Assembly: GCA_946496575.1 (NCBI GenBank)
Contig: CAMMHE010000006.1
Span: forward strand, 1-54,510
Direction: 5' to 3'
Length of the DNA stretch: 54,510 nt
Source of the DNA: an uncultured Clostridium sp.
Lineage (GTDB): Bacteria > Bacillota > Clostridia > TANB77 > CAG-508
Made by a program: the position numbers and the translations under genes. Below the pieces are notes generated by a model. It worked only from the letters and a program-made list of their open reading frames with translations, did not search any database and was not told the origin of the DNA. Positions 43,503 to 52,615 of this stretch are shown here, piece after piece (position 1 is the stretch's first letter; every line of letters starts with the position of its first letter).

Positions 43503-43569
43503 AATTAATAAAAAGGTTGAAAAATCATCTTAAATATGATAATATATTAGCATAATATAAAAACTGTTA

Positions 43570-43841
43570 TAAAAGCAAAGTATGTATATTGTAAAAGCAT
43601 TATAGAGAGAGTAATGAAGCTGGAATTTACTTATGCAAATATACAGAAATTTCACTTTTTAGGTTCTTTTTTGAAAAAATTTTTACTAAAATGTAAAAAA
43701 TAGTAGAAAGAGGCGGTTGGACCGTTAAAACTATAATAAGGTTAATGAATTATGAAACTAGTTCATTAATAAAATTAGGTGGTACCACGAATATAATCCA
43801 TGTCGTCCTATATAGAATATATAGTTACGATATGGATTTTT
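43570..43841 (+). promoter_or_regulatory. T-box leader for phenylalanyl-tRNA synthetase
   Basis: The T-box sequence AGGTGGTACCACG is at 43777-43789, with a terminator AATCCAT...ATGGATT plus T-run at 43795-43841. Stem I starts near 43570 and has the AGTA motif (43579-43582) opposite GAAATTTCA. The specifier there reads TTC followed by A (43651-43653), a Phe codon. Uncharged tRNA-Phe would bind and stop termination, so pheST is made when Phe is limiting. The stem I fold is my own reading; the T-box and terminator are clear. Confidence 0.9.
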
Positions 43842-43859
43842 AGATTAAAGGAGGAAAAG

Positions 43860-44903
43860 ATGAAGGAAAAAATTAAAACCATCAAAGAAAATGCAATACA
43901 TGAAATTGAAACTACAGAGGATTTAAAAATCATAAATGATTTAAGAGTAAAATATTTAGGAAAAAAAGGAGAATTAACACTAATATTAAGAGGAATGGGA
44001 ACTTTTTTGCCAGAAGAAAGACCAATAATAGGAGAAGCAGTAAATAAAGCAAAAGAAGAACTAGAATTAGTAATTCAAAAAAAAGAAGAAGAATTAAAAA
44101 AACAAGAATTAAATAAAAAATTAAAAGAAGAAACAATTGATATAACATTACCAAGTTCAAAAATAATACGAGGTAGTAAACACCCAGTAAATAGAGTAAT
44201 AGAAGAAATAGAAGATTTATTTGTATCAATGGGATATGATGTAGAAGTAGGACCAGAATTAGAAACAGATGAATTTTGTTTTGAAAGATTAAATTTACCA
44301 AAGGGTCATCCAGCAAGAGACATGCAAGATAGTTTTTATATAACAAATGAATATTTGTTAAGAACACAAACTTCATCAGTTCAAGCAAGAACAATGGTAA
44401 AAAATGAAGAAAAAACACCAATAAGAATGATATGTGCTGGAAAAACATATAGAAGAGAAGATGATGCAACACATTCGCATCAATTTAGTCAAGTAGAAGG
44501 ATTAGTTATAGACTATAAGGAAAATCATGTATCACTTGCTGATTTGAAAGGGACACTAGAAATATTTGTAAGAAAATTAATAGGAGAAAATCTAAAATTA
44601 AGATTTAGACCAAGTTATTTTCCATTTACAGAACCATCATATGAAGTAGACGTTACATGTTTTAAATGTGGAGGAAAAGGATGTCCACTATGTAAACAAA
44701 CTGGATGGATAGAAATATTAGGAGCAGGAATAGTACATCCAAATGTATTGAAAATTAATGGATATGACCCAGAAAAATTTGGAGGATTTGCATTTGGAAC
44801 AGGTTTAGAAAGACTTGCAATGTTCAAATTTGGAATTACAGATATGAGATACTTATATACAAATGATATAAGATTTTTAAGGCAATTTGATAGAAAAGAT
44901 TAA
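43860..44903 (+). CDS. pheS: Phenylalanyl-tRNA synthetase alpha subunit
   Basis: PheS (347 residues) is the catalytic subunit of the alpha2-beta2 enzyme. It has an N-terminal coiled coil (residues 1-85), then HPVNRVIEEIEDLFVSMGYD, GHPARDMQDSFYI, LLRTQTSSVQAR (motif 2 region), GKTYRREDDATHSHQFSQVE and FGTGLERLAMFKFGITDMRY (motif 3). A Cys cluster, CFKCGGKGCPLCKQTGWIEI, is present as in many PheS proteins. AAAGGAGG precedes the ATG at 43860, after the T-box. Upstream in-frame codons overlap the T-box terminator and are not used. Confidence 0.97.
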   Translation: MKEKIKTIKENAIHEIETTEDLKIINDLRVKYLGKKGELTLILRGMGTFLPEERPIIGEAVNKAKEELELVIQKKEEELKKQELNKKLKEETIDITLPSSKIIRGSKHPVNRVIEEIEDLFVSMGYDVEVGPELETDEFCFERLNLPKGHPARDMQDSFYITNEYLLRTQTSSVQARTMVKNEEKTPIRMICAGKTYRREDDATHSHQFSQVEGLVIDYKENHVSLADLKGTLEIFVRKLIGENLKLRFRPSYFPFTEPSYEVDVTCFKCGGKGCPLCKQTGWIEILGAGIVHPNVLKINGYDPEKFGGFAFGTGLERLAMFKFGITDMRYLYTNDIRFLRQFDRKD

Positions 44904-44923
44904 AAAGATAGGAGGAAATAGAA

Positions 44924-47311
44924 TTGAAATTAAGTACAAATTTTGTAAAAGATTATATAGACATAGATGTTGATGCACAGCAATTAGCAGATGATATGAC
45001 AAAAGTAGGAAATGAATATAATTCAGTTGAAAAATTAATAAAAGCTACAAAATTAATAATAGGAAAAGTAGTAGAATGTAAACAACATGAAAATTCAGAT
45101 CATTTGCATATATGTAAGGTAGATATTGGAACTGAAATTTTAGATATAGTATGTGGAGCTCCAAATGTAAGAGAAGGTTTAAAAGTAATAGTTGCATTAG
45201 TTGGAGCAAAATTACCAGCAGGAGAAATTAAACAAGGAGTAATAAGAGGTGTTGTATCTAATGGAATGTTATGTTCAATGGCAGAGTTAGGATTAGAGCA
45301 TAAATTTTTAGAAGAATCAGACAAGATCGGAATACATGAATTACCAGAAAATGCACCTATAGGAGATAATCCAATAAAATATATGCAACTTGATGACAGT
45401 ATTATAGACTTTGAACTAACTGCAAATAGGGGAGATTTACTTAGTATATTAGGAATGGCATATGAGATAGGGGCAATATACAATAAAAAAGTAAAACCAA
45501 TTGATTTAGGATATACAGAAAAAGGATCAAATATACAAGACGAGTTTAAAATAGAAGTAGAAACAGAAAATTGTAAAATATTTTTAGTAAAAAAAGTAAA
45601 AAATGTAAATATAAAGGAAAGTCCAGAATTTATCAAGAATAGATTAATAGCATCAGGAATAAGACCAATCAACAATGTTGTAGACATTAGTAATTATGTA
45701 ATGCTAGAAACAGGGCAACCATTACATTTTTATGATGCAGATATGCTTGGAAACAAAATAGTTGTAAGAATGGCAGAAGAAGAAGAAAAATTAACAACAT
45801 TAGACCAAACAGAAAGAGTATTAAATTCAAATGATATAGTTATTTCAACAGGAAAAAAAGCTATTGGTCTTGCAGGTGTTATGGGAGGATTAGATACAGA
45901 GGTTGAACCACAAACTAAAAATATAATAATTGAATCAGCAATATTTGATCCAGTAAAGGTAAGAATAACATCAAATAGAATATTAAGAAGCGAAGCTAGT
46001 AATCGATTTGAAAAAGGATTAGATCCAAATAGAACTTATATTGCAATAGATAGAGCATGTAATTTATTAGAAAAATATGCAGATGCAGAAATACAAAAAG
46101 GTATATGTATATATGATAAAACAGATAAACAAGAAAAAAGTATTGCTATAGAGTTTAGCAATATAAATGATGTATTAGGATCAGAAATTAAAAATGATGA
46201 AATTTTAGATGTATTTAGAAGATTAGATTTTAAATGTACAGCAGATGATAAAAAGGTAATAGTTACAGTGCCAACAAGAAGATTAGATATATCAATAAAA
46301 GAAGATCTAATTGAAGAGGTAAGTAGAATATATGGAGTAGATAATATCAAATCAAAATTACCAAGTGGAGAAGCAAAACCAGGAACAATAGACAAAACAT
46401 ATAGACAGATACGTAATAAGATGATATCTTTAGGATTAAATGAAACTCTATCTTATATATTAATAAATAATAAAGAAGTACACAAATATACATTAGATGA
46501 CTTTGAAGAATTAAGATTATTAGATCCAATCACAGAAGATAGAAATACCTTGAGATATAGTATGATACCATCAATGATAAAAATATATGAATATAATAAA
46601 TCATATGATATAAAAGATGTAGCAATATTTGAAATAGGAAAAGGATTTTATAAAAGAGCAGAAAAATATGGTGAAGATACTAAATTATGTGTTTTAATGA
46701 CAGGAGATTATTATTTAGAATTAGGAAATACAAAGCAAATAGATTTTTATATAATAAAGGGAATAGCAGAAGAGATATTAGATTATCTAGGGTATGAAAA
46801 TAGATATAGCTTTATAAAACAACAACAAATTCCAGAAGAATTCCATCCAGGTCAAACCGCATATATATCAGTAAACAATGATATAGTAGGATTAATTGCA
46901 AGATTACATCCAAATGTAGAAAATAATTTAAGTTTTAGTAAAGCACCAGTGTATGTATTAGAAATAAATTTAGATAAGTTATTAGAAAAAAGAACAGGTA
47001 AGATGAAATTTAAGGAGATTTCAAAATTTCCAAGCATAAAAAAAGATGTGGCATTTGTTATAAATGAGGGAACAACATCTGCAGAAATTGAGACAAACAT
47101 AAAAAAGGCAGGAGGTTCAATACTACAAAAAATTAATGTATTTGATTTATATACTGATAAAAGTTTAGGAGAAAATAAAAAGTCTATAGCATATTCACTA
47201 GTATTTGCTGATAATAAAAGAACTCTTACAGAAGAAGAGGTAGCAGTATCTATGGAAAAAATAATTGAAACAGTTACTAAAAAATGTAATGCAGAATGTA
47301 GGAAAAAATAA
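44924..47311 (+). CDS. pheT: Phenylalanyl-tRNA synthetase beta subunit
   Basis: PheT (795 residues) completes the synthetase and holds the editing site that removes mischarged Tyr. Domains in order are: the start KLSTNFVKDYIDIDVD, the tRNA-binding OB domain (IIGKVVECKQHENSDHLHIC), the B3/B4 editing region (FIKNRLIASGIRPINNVVDI, HFYDADML), the B5 domain (IEEVSRIYGVDNIKS), the catalytic-like domain, and the C-terminal ferredoxin-like anticodon-binding domain (FKEISKFPSIKKDVAFVINE). The length is normal. The start codon is TTG behind AGGAGG, 20 bases after pheS. Confidence 0.97.
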   Translation: MKLSTNFVKDYIDIDVDAQQLADDMTKVGNEYNSVEKLIKATKLIIGKVVECKQHENSDHLHICKVDIGTEILDIVCGAPNVREGLKVIVALVGAKLPAGEIKQGVIRGVVSNGMLCSMAELGLEHKFLEESDKIGIHELPENAPIGDNPIKYMQLDDSIIDFELTANRGDLLSILGMAYEIGAIYNKKVKPIDLGYTEKGSNIQDEFKIEVETENCKIFLVKKVKNVNIKESPEFIKNRLIASGIRPINNVVDISNYVMLETGQPLHFYDADMLGNKIVVRMAEEEEKLTTLDQTERVLNSNDIVISTGKKAIGLAGVMGGLDTEVEPQTKNIIIESAIFDPVKVRITSNRILRSEASNRFEKGLDPNRTYIAIDRACNLLEKYADAEIQKGICIYDKTDKQEKSIAIEFSNINDVLGSEIKNDEILDVFRRLDFKCTADDKKVIVTVPTRRLDISIKEDLIEEVSRIYGVDNIKSKLPSGEAKPGTIDKTYRQIRNKMISLGLNETLSYILINNKEVHKYTLDDFEELRLLDPITEDRNTLRYSMIPSMIKIYEYNKSYDIKDVAIFEIGKGFYKRAEKYGEDTKLCVLMTGDYYLELGNTKQIDFYIIKGIAEEILDYLGYENRYSFIKQQQIPEEFHPGQTAYISVNNDIVGLIARLHPNVENNLSFSKAPVYVLEINLDKLLEKRTGKMKFKEISKFPSIKKDVAFVINEGTTSAEIETNIKKAGGSILQKINVFDLYTDKSLGENKKSIAYSLVFADNKRTLTEEEVAVSMEKIIETVTKKCNAECRKK

Positions 47312-47354
47312 AATAAGAGGGTTCACTTCAATTGAAGTGAACCCTCTTATTTTT
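47311..47354. terminator. Bidirectional terminator between pheT and the minus-strand operon
   Basis: A perfect 19-bp stem (47311-47329 with 47334-47352, AAGAGGGTTCACTTC/GAAGTGAACCCTCTT) with an AATT loop has T-runs on both strands. It starts at the last base of the pheT stop codon. Confidence 0.92.
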
Positions 47355-47368
47355 AGTGTTTTAAAAAA

Positions 47369-49975
47369 TTAAATCCATTCTCCAAATTTTTTAACATAAA
47401 TTTTTTTAGCAAACATTGCAACAAAGCAATATAGAATTGGAACTCCAATAATAACTAATAAAGATAAGGCAGGTATTGAAACCAATCCAATAAATCTACC
47501 AAGAGCCGTAAAAGGTACTAAAATTGCTATAAAACTTAACAGAATCGAAGAAAAGTAAACCATTTTGCTTGCATTACTTTGTAAAAATGGAACTTTTGCT
47601 GTTCTGATAATATGCATACCAACTAGGTTAGAGACAACGCCATATGAAAACCATATAGTCTGAAAATGTGCAGCATCACGAATATTGAAGATAAACCATA
47701 ATGAAGCAAAAACTATCATATCAAAACATGAACTTAATGGTCCCATAAATAGCATAAATTGTTTTAAACTTTTAATATTAAGGCTTCGTGGTTTTTGTAG
47801 ATATTCTTTATCTACATTGTCAAATGGAAGTGTAAGTTGACCAAAATCGTATAGTAAACTCTGCACTAATAATTGTATAGGTGTTATTGGTAAAAATGGT
47901 AAAAGAACACTTGCAATTATAACAGAAACTACTTCTCCAAAATTAAAACTTGTTGCCATTTTTATATATTTCATCAGATTTGCAAAAGTTTTTCGACCTT
48001 CAGTTACACCATCTAATAATACATTTAAATCTTTTTCAAGCAAAATGATATCAGCAGACTCTTTTGCAATATCTACAGCTGTATCAACAGATATTCCGAC
48101 GTCAGAGTTAATTAATGAAGGACTATCATTAATACCATCACCCATATATCCAACTACATTACCATTTTGCTTTAGAAGACGTATAATTCTTGCTTTTTGT
48201 ATAGGAGATAATTTTGCAAATATATTAGTCTTTTTTAGTATTCTTAAAACTGCTAAATCAGATAATTTATCTATATCACTACCTAATACTATATGATCAG
48301 AGTTTATATTTACTTTATTACAAATACATTTTGTTACATCAGCATTATCTCCAGTTAAAACTATAACTCTAATTCCTGATTTGTTTAATTTTTCTATTGA
48401 ATCTTTTGCACTTTCTTTTGGTGGATCTAAAAAACCGATAAAACCTAAAAGAATCATATTTTTCTCTGTTGAAACATCAAAATTAGAAATATTTTCTATA
48501 TCATTTTTTTGACATATAGCAATTACTCGCAGACCTTCTTGATTTAATTTTTTGCTAATTTTCATTATATTATCTTTAATTTCATGGGTCAAAGGAGAAA
48601 CTTCTCCTTTATAATCTGTTAAAGTACAAATATTTAAAATTTCTTCAACTGCACCTTTTGTTATCATCTGTTTTTTAGAACCATCAGTTACAATAACAGA
48701 TAATCGCCTTCTTGAAAAATCAAAAGGAACTTCATCAATTTTTTTATATTTTTCAATTAATTCTTGCATATTATTTTCTAATGCTCTAGAAATTACAGCT
48801 TCATCAATATTTCCTTTAAGACCAGTCTGAAAATATGAATTTAAAAAAGCATGTTTCAAAATCCTATAATCTTCATTTCCTTGAATATCTAAATATTTCT
48901 CAAGAACAATTTTATCTTCAGTAAGTGTACCAGTTTTATCAGTACATAGTATATTCATTGCACCAAAACTTTGTATAGAATCTAATTTTTTCACAATAGT
49001 TTTCTTTTTTGACATTCGTATAGCACCCTTTGAAAGACTAGAAGACAAAATTACAGGAAGTAATAAGGGAGTGATTCCAATAGCTATTGCTACCGCAAAG
49101 GTAAAAGCTGTTATTATCTCATGTTTCCAAGCATTTAAAATAAATACAATAGGAACTAATACAAGCATAAATTTAATAAGTAATTTACTAATATTTTCTA
49201 TTCCCTTTTGAAATGCTGTTTTAGGTTTACCAGAAGTTAGAGTATGTGCTACTTTTCCAAAATAAGTAGAATCACCTGTTTTTATTACTATACCTTTACT
49301 ACTACCACTTATTACAGTAGTTCCCATTAGACAAATAGTATCTAAATCTGAAATGCTATCAATTTCATCTAATGAAAGTTCTGATTCAACTAATTTTTTA
49401 ACAGCATCGGATTCTCCAGTAAGAGTTGATTGACCAACATATAAGTCTTTAGCTTCTATAATTCGAAGATCTGCAGGAATCATACTTCCAGCAGATAGTA
49501 CAACAATATCATTTGTTACAATATCTTTTATTGCAATTTGAGTTTCTTTGCCATCTCTTATTACAGTAGCAGTTGTTGCTACTAATTCTTTTAATTTTTC
49601 AGCAGCTTTATTTGAACGAAATTCTTCAAAAAAATCCAAAAGAGTACTTGCAAGAACTAACACTAAAATAACAGTTATATTTGCATAACTTGGAGGATCA
49701 GATAATATCACGTCTGTATACCAGAGTACTAAAACTATGCCTAAAAGAACACAATTAAATACACTGAATAAACTTTCAAGAAAATAATTATACCATCTTT
49801 TAGGTTTTGATTGACTTATTTTATTTGAGCCATAAGTTTTGAGTTTTTGAGCAGCTTCACTTGATGAAAGACCGTTTTCTGAAGAATTGTACTTATGTAA
49901 AAAATCTGTTTTAGATAATGTACATTCTTCTCCATATAACTTTTTAACATTTACTTCGTCTTTTGAATTAGGCAT
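47369..49975 (-). CDS. mgtA: Magnesium-type P-type ATPase (MgtA family)
   Basis: This 868-residue P-type ATPase moves a divalent cation with ATP energy. The phosphorylated Asp is in LCTDKTGTLTED. The A-domain TGES is in GQSTLTGESDAV, the hinge is YMGDGINDSPSL, and there are ten predicted membrane helices. HAFLNSYFQTGLKGNIDEAV and SLLYDFGQLTLPFDNVD are typical of the Mg2+-translocating type 3B (MgtA/MgtB) subfamily, so Mg2+ uptake is likely. No M-box or mgtL-like leader is seen. It is the third gene of a minus-strand operon, 18 bases after the HAD gene. Confidence 0.92.
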   Translation of the reverse strand: MPNSKDEVNVKKLYGEECTLSKTDFLHKYNSSENGLSSSEAAQKLKTYGSNKISQSKPKRWYNYFLESLFSVFNCVLLGIVLVLWYTDVILSDPPSYANITVILVLVLASTLLDFFEEFRSNKAAEKLKELVATTATVIRDGKETQIAIKDIVTNDIVVLSAGSMIPADLRIIEAKDLYVGQSTLTGESDAVKKLVESELSLDEIDSISDLDTICLMGTTVISGSSKGIVIKTGDSTYFGKVAHTLTSGKPKTAFQKGIENISKLLIKFMLVLVPIVFILNAWKHEIITAFTFAVAIAIGITPLLLPVILSSSLSKGAIRMSKKKTIVKKLDSIQSFGAMNILCTDKTGTLTEDKIVLEKYLDIQGNEDYRILKHAFLNSYFQTGLKGNIDEAVISRALENNMQELIEKYKKIDEVPFDFSRRRLSVIVTDGSKKQMITKGAVEEILNICTLTDYKGEVSPLTHEIKDNIMKISKKLNQEGLRVIAICQKNDIENISNFDVSTEKNMILLGFIGFLDPPKESAKDSIEKLNKSGIRVIVLTGDNADVTKCICNKVNINSDHIVLGSDIDKLSDLAVLRILKKTNIFAKLSPIQKARIIRLLKQNGNVVGYMGDGINDSPSLINSDVGISVDTAVDIAKESADIILLEKDLNVLLDGVTEGRKTFANLMKYIKMATSFNFGEVVSVIIASVLLPFLPITPIQLLVQSLLYDFGQLTLPFDNVDKEYLQKPRSLNIKSLKQFMLFMGPLSSCFDMIVFASLWFIFNIRDAAHFQTIWFSYGVVSNLVGMHIIRTAKVPFLQSNASKMVYFSSILLSFIAILVPFTALGRFIGLVSIPALSLLVIIGVPILYCFVAMFAKKIYVKKFGEWI

Positions 49976-49993
49976 AAAAGATCATCTCCATAT

Positions 49994-50659
49994 TTATAAT
50001 ATTTTTTCTAATTCTGTAGCATTTGTAATTACTTTATAATTTGTACATGTATTACATTTTTTATTCCTTTTTCCATCGTAGTCAAACAAAATTCCGTAAA
50101 TTCCAGCTAGATTTGCTCCAGATATGTCATTTTTTATAGAATCACCAATCATAATGCATTGGTTTGGAAGACAGTTTAAGTATTTTAATACATTATTAAA
50201 TGAGTTTTTAAAAGGTTTAGCACCAAAATTATCTGAACCAAAAACTTTTTTAAAATATTTTAGATATCCAATATTTTTTAAACGTTCTGCTTGACATTCT
50301 TCAAACCAATTAGTAAATACATATAAATTATATTTGTTATTTAAATAAATTAATGTTTCCTCTGGAATTAGAATATATTTAATCCATTCTTTCTGAATTG
50401 TATTATTAATTTCATCAATTAATTTTATATCAAAATTTCTATTTAATTTTTTATTAATAAATTCAATCAAAGAATTTTTTGAGTAAAAATTCTTTTGTTC
50501 TGTTAGAGTAGAATCATATTCTTCTATAATATCATATATTTTATAAAAATCTTTTTCATCATAACCACTATTTATAAGTGACTTTTTGTAAGTTACAATA
50601 TAATCTTCTTTATCCTCAATGATGGTATTATCTAAATCAAATATTATATTTTTTATCAT
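49994..50659 (-). CDS. HAD family hydrolase
   Basis: This 221-residue phosphatase of the haloacid dehalogenase family has motif I NIIFDLDNTIIEDKEDY (nucleophile Asp), motif II LYVFTNWFEE, motif III GAKPFKNSF (Lys) and motif IV MIGDSIKNDISGANLAG. The cap region is helical. The last 20 residues include CNTCTNYKVI with two Cys. The substrate is a small phosphorylated metabolite, not determined. It lies 24 bases after the LD-carboxypeptidase gene and 18 before the Mg2+ ATPase. Confidence 0.9.
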   Translation of the reverse strand: MIKNIIFDLDNTIIEDKEDYIVTYKKSLINSGYDEKDFYKIYDIIEEYDSTLTEQKNFYSKNSLIEFINKKLNRNFDIKLIDEINNTIQKEWIKYILIPEETLIYLNNKYNLYVFTNWFEECQAERLKNIGYLKYFKKVFGSDNFGAKPFKNSFNNVLKYLNCLPNQCIMIGDSIKNDISGANLAGIYGILFDYDGKRNKKCNTCTNYKVITNATELEKIL

Positions 50660-50683
50660 TAAAAATTTCCTCCCAATGTATTT

Positions 50684-51601
50684 CTATATAACACAATTTT
50701 CTAACAGTTGGATTTTTTTATTAATAGAAGTATCAATTTTTGCCATAGTTCCAATAGGAATAACTGTTTTTTTATCTATATGTCCAAAATTATTAGACTT
50801 AATAATTGGAAAATTTATTGAATTATCTAGAGTATCTAAAACAATTTTTTCAAGGCTATAACCAGATGGATGTTCATAATTTCCAATCCATAAACCGTTA
50901 ATTTTATTAAAGACTCCATTTTGTTTCATATAGTATAGATAAGAACTAACACGTGTTGGATCTGATTCATACCCTAATTCTTCAATAAATAAAATTTTAT
51001 CAAAAAAATCTAAAGAATATTTTCCACATACCATTTGAGATAGTAAACTTAAATTTCCACCAATTAATTTTCCTTGAGCGATTCCGCTATGTAATGAGAT
51101 ATATTCATCCTCTGGAGTCCCAAGTTCTAAATTTTTATCAATAAAACGTTTTACAACTTCTTTGAAAGAATAATCAGTTTTCCAGCTTGTAAGAGATTTA
51201 AAAGTTGGACCATTGAATGTAATAAGACCAGTTTTTAAATAAATTACATTTGTTATTGAAGTTGAATCACTGAAACCACATATGATTTTGGGATTATTTT
51301 TTATTAAATCATAATTTAAATAATCAAATAAACAATTTGAATTACATCCACCTTTGACACAAAAAATGGCTTTTACTTTAGGATCTAAAAACATATCATT
51401 TATGTCTTCTATTTTTTCTTTAATTGTTGCAGTATAGACTAAAGTATTTGAATATACATGTTTTCCTAATTTAATATAGAATCCTAAATTTTCAAATAAT
51501 TTGGAAGATTTCTCAATAAATTCGTTATCATCTTTATCTATAGAATTTGAAGGAGCAATTATTCCAATTGTATCTCCTTTTTGCAATTGACTCGCTATCA
51601 T
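50684..51601 (-). CDS. LD-carboxypeptidase / MccF-like S66 peptidase
   Basis: This 305-residue protein is of peptidase family S66. It starts IASQLQKGDTIGIIAPSNSI. The nucleophile Ser lies in CGFSDSTSITNVIY, the Glu in LFIEELGYESDPTR and the His in IKSNNFGHIDKKTV. GGNLSLLSQMVCGKY is typical. S66 enzymes either cut the L-Lys/D-Ala bond in recycled muropeptides (LdcA) or give immunity to microcin C (MccF). Which applies here is open; no microcin genes are nearby. TTGGAGGTATTT precedes the ATG at 51601; an upstream ATG at 51646 lacks such a site. It is the first gene of the operon with HAD and MgtA. Confidence 0.9.
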   Translation of the reverse strand: MIASQLQKGDTIGIIAPSNSIDKDDNEFIEKSSKLFENLGFYIKLGKHVYSNTLVYTATIKEKIEDINDMFLDPKVKAIFCVKGGCNSNCLFDYLNYDLIKNNPKIICGFSDSTSITNVIYLKTGLITFNGPTFKSLTSWKTDYSFKEVVKRFIDKNLELGTPEDEYISLHSGIAQGKLIGGNLSLLSQMVCGKYSLDFFDKILFIEELGYESDPTRVSSYLYYMKQNGVFNKINGLWIGNYEHPSGYSLEKIVLDTLDNSINFPIIKSNNFGHIDKKTVIPIGTMAKIDTSINKKIQLLENCVI

Positions 51602-51828
51602 AAATACCTCCAAAAGAGTAATTTTATTTATAAAATATAATAACACAAAATAAAATTTTTGAAAATACTAATAAAAAAATTTTAATAAAGTAAATAACTT
51701 TATAAAAAAGGAGAAAAATAAAGAAAAATGAAAATATTTGCAGAAATAGAATATTGACACTAAAAGCATAAAATTATAACAATTATAATGGTAAAAACAA
51801 ATGTATAGTATTAAAAGGAGGAACAAAA

Positions 51829-51969
51829 GTGAAAGAAAAAAGTATTTTACAATGGACGAAAGGAAAAACAGGAATAACACTAATAGCATTAGTAATAACA
51901 ATTTTATTCTCTTATGACGAAAAGTTAAAATTCAGTAATAGCAAAGGTTTCCTCCTACAAACAATTTAG
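51829..51969 (+). pseudogene. Truncated prepilin-like peptide
   Basis: A GTG start behind AAAAGGAGGAA opens a 46-codon reading frame. Its first part, KTGITLIALVITI, is the typical prepilin cleavage and methylation segment of Bacillota type IV pilins and pseudopilins, where Gly-Ile-Thr-Leu-Ile-Ala-Leu-Val starts a long hydrophobic helix. The helix stops early, at LFSYDEKLKFSN, and the frame ends after FLLQTI. A normal prepilin has 100 or more residues, so this is probably a broken copy. Its 3' part holds TTCCTCCT, complementary to its own ribosome binding site. Confidence 0.55.
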
Positions 51970-51994
51970 TAAATTATAAAATTTTCACATATTT

Positions 51995-52039
51995 AAAAGA
52001 TGAATTGTAAAAAATAATAATACAAGTTCATCTTTTTTT
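51995..52039 (+). terminator. Terminator after the truncated prepilin
   Basis: AAAGATGAA...TTGTA pairs with TACAAGTTCATCTTT, with one bulged base, and TTTTTTT continues. It isolates the fragment from the next gene. Confidence 0.8.
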
Positions 52040-52087
52040 GATTTTATAATAATATTTAAAATTATAATGTAGAAATTGGAGGATTTA

Positions 52088-52474
52088 ATGATGGAAAATA
52101 AAGAATTAAGTAAAAATAAATATGGAATTGAATATACAAAGGTAGGAGATTTTTATTTACCAAATATTGCATTACCAAAACCAAGAAGAACAGGTAATAT
52201 AGGAAAATATGGCAGATTAAGACTACAATATTTAGAAGAACACCACAAAGCAGAATGTATGTTAATGAGAATAAATAACGAATTAACAAGTCATTTATTA
52301 GATATTGAAGATGAATGTAGAACAAGAGTTGAGAGTTTAGTAGAGCAAATGCTAAAAAAAGAAAATATTACAGAAGAACTAAAAGCCAATAATCAATTAG
52401 AATGGGTACAAAAAATGAACAATATTAAAAATAGAGCAGAAGAAATTGCATATAATGAAATAATTTATATATAA
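52088..52474 (+). CDS. tnpV: TnpV-like transposon-encoded protein
   Basis: This 128-residue protein matches the TnpV family of Tn4451-type and other Bacillota elements: YGIEYTKVGDFYLPNIALPK, NIGKYGRLRLQYLEEHHKAE, LDIEDECRTRVESLVEQMLK and ELKANNQLEWVQKMNNIKNR. Its role in transposition is unclear. No TnpX-type recombinase or other transposon gene is in this window, so it is a remnant or an edge of a mobile element. GGAGG is 5 bases before ATG 52088; ATG 52091 is the other option. Confidence 0.85.
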   Translation: MMENKELSKNKYGIEYTKVGDFYLPNIALPKPRRTGNIGKYGRLRLQYLEEHHKAECMLMRINNELTSHLLDIEDECRTRVESLVEQMLKKENITEELKANNQLEWVQKMNNIKNRAEEIAYNEIIYI

Positions 52475-52549
52475 AAATTAAAGGTATCGAATTCGTGACC
52501 TTTAAAAATGTAAATATTTTTAAAATATAATGAAAAAAATGTAATTTGA

Positions 52550-52599
52550 TGTTATAATAGAAACAAGTTATTAATTGTGCAAGAGTCTATTGCACAATT
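52550..52599 (+). promoter_or_regulatory. Extended -10 promoter and palindrome before the YhcG gene
   Basis: TGTTATAAT (52550-52558) is an extended -10 element. About 15 bases on, AATTGTGCAA (52573-52582) pairs with TTGCACAATT (52590-52599), a perfect 10-bp inverted repeat ending 2 bases before the ribosome binding site region GAAGGAAGG. It may be an operator or a leader hairpin. Confidence 0.6.
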
Positions 52600-52615
52600 T
52601 GAAGGAAGGTAAAGA

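Noticed and set aside
43930..44472. Long minus-strand reading frame inside pheS
   Set aside because: It is Leu/Phe-rich antisense sequence to a well-conserved synthetase, with no ribosome binding site.
48045..48296. Plus-strand reading frame inside the Mg2+ ATPase gene
   Set aside because: It is antisense to a conserved protein-coding region, has no ribosome binding site and its composition is a mirror of the coding strand.
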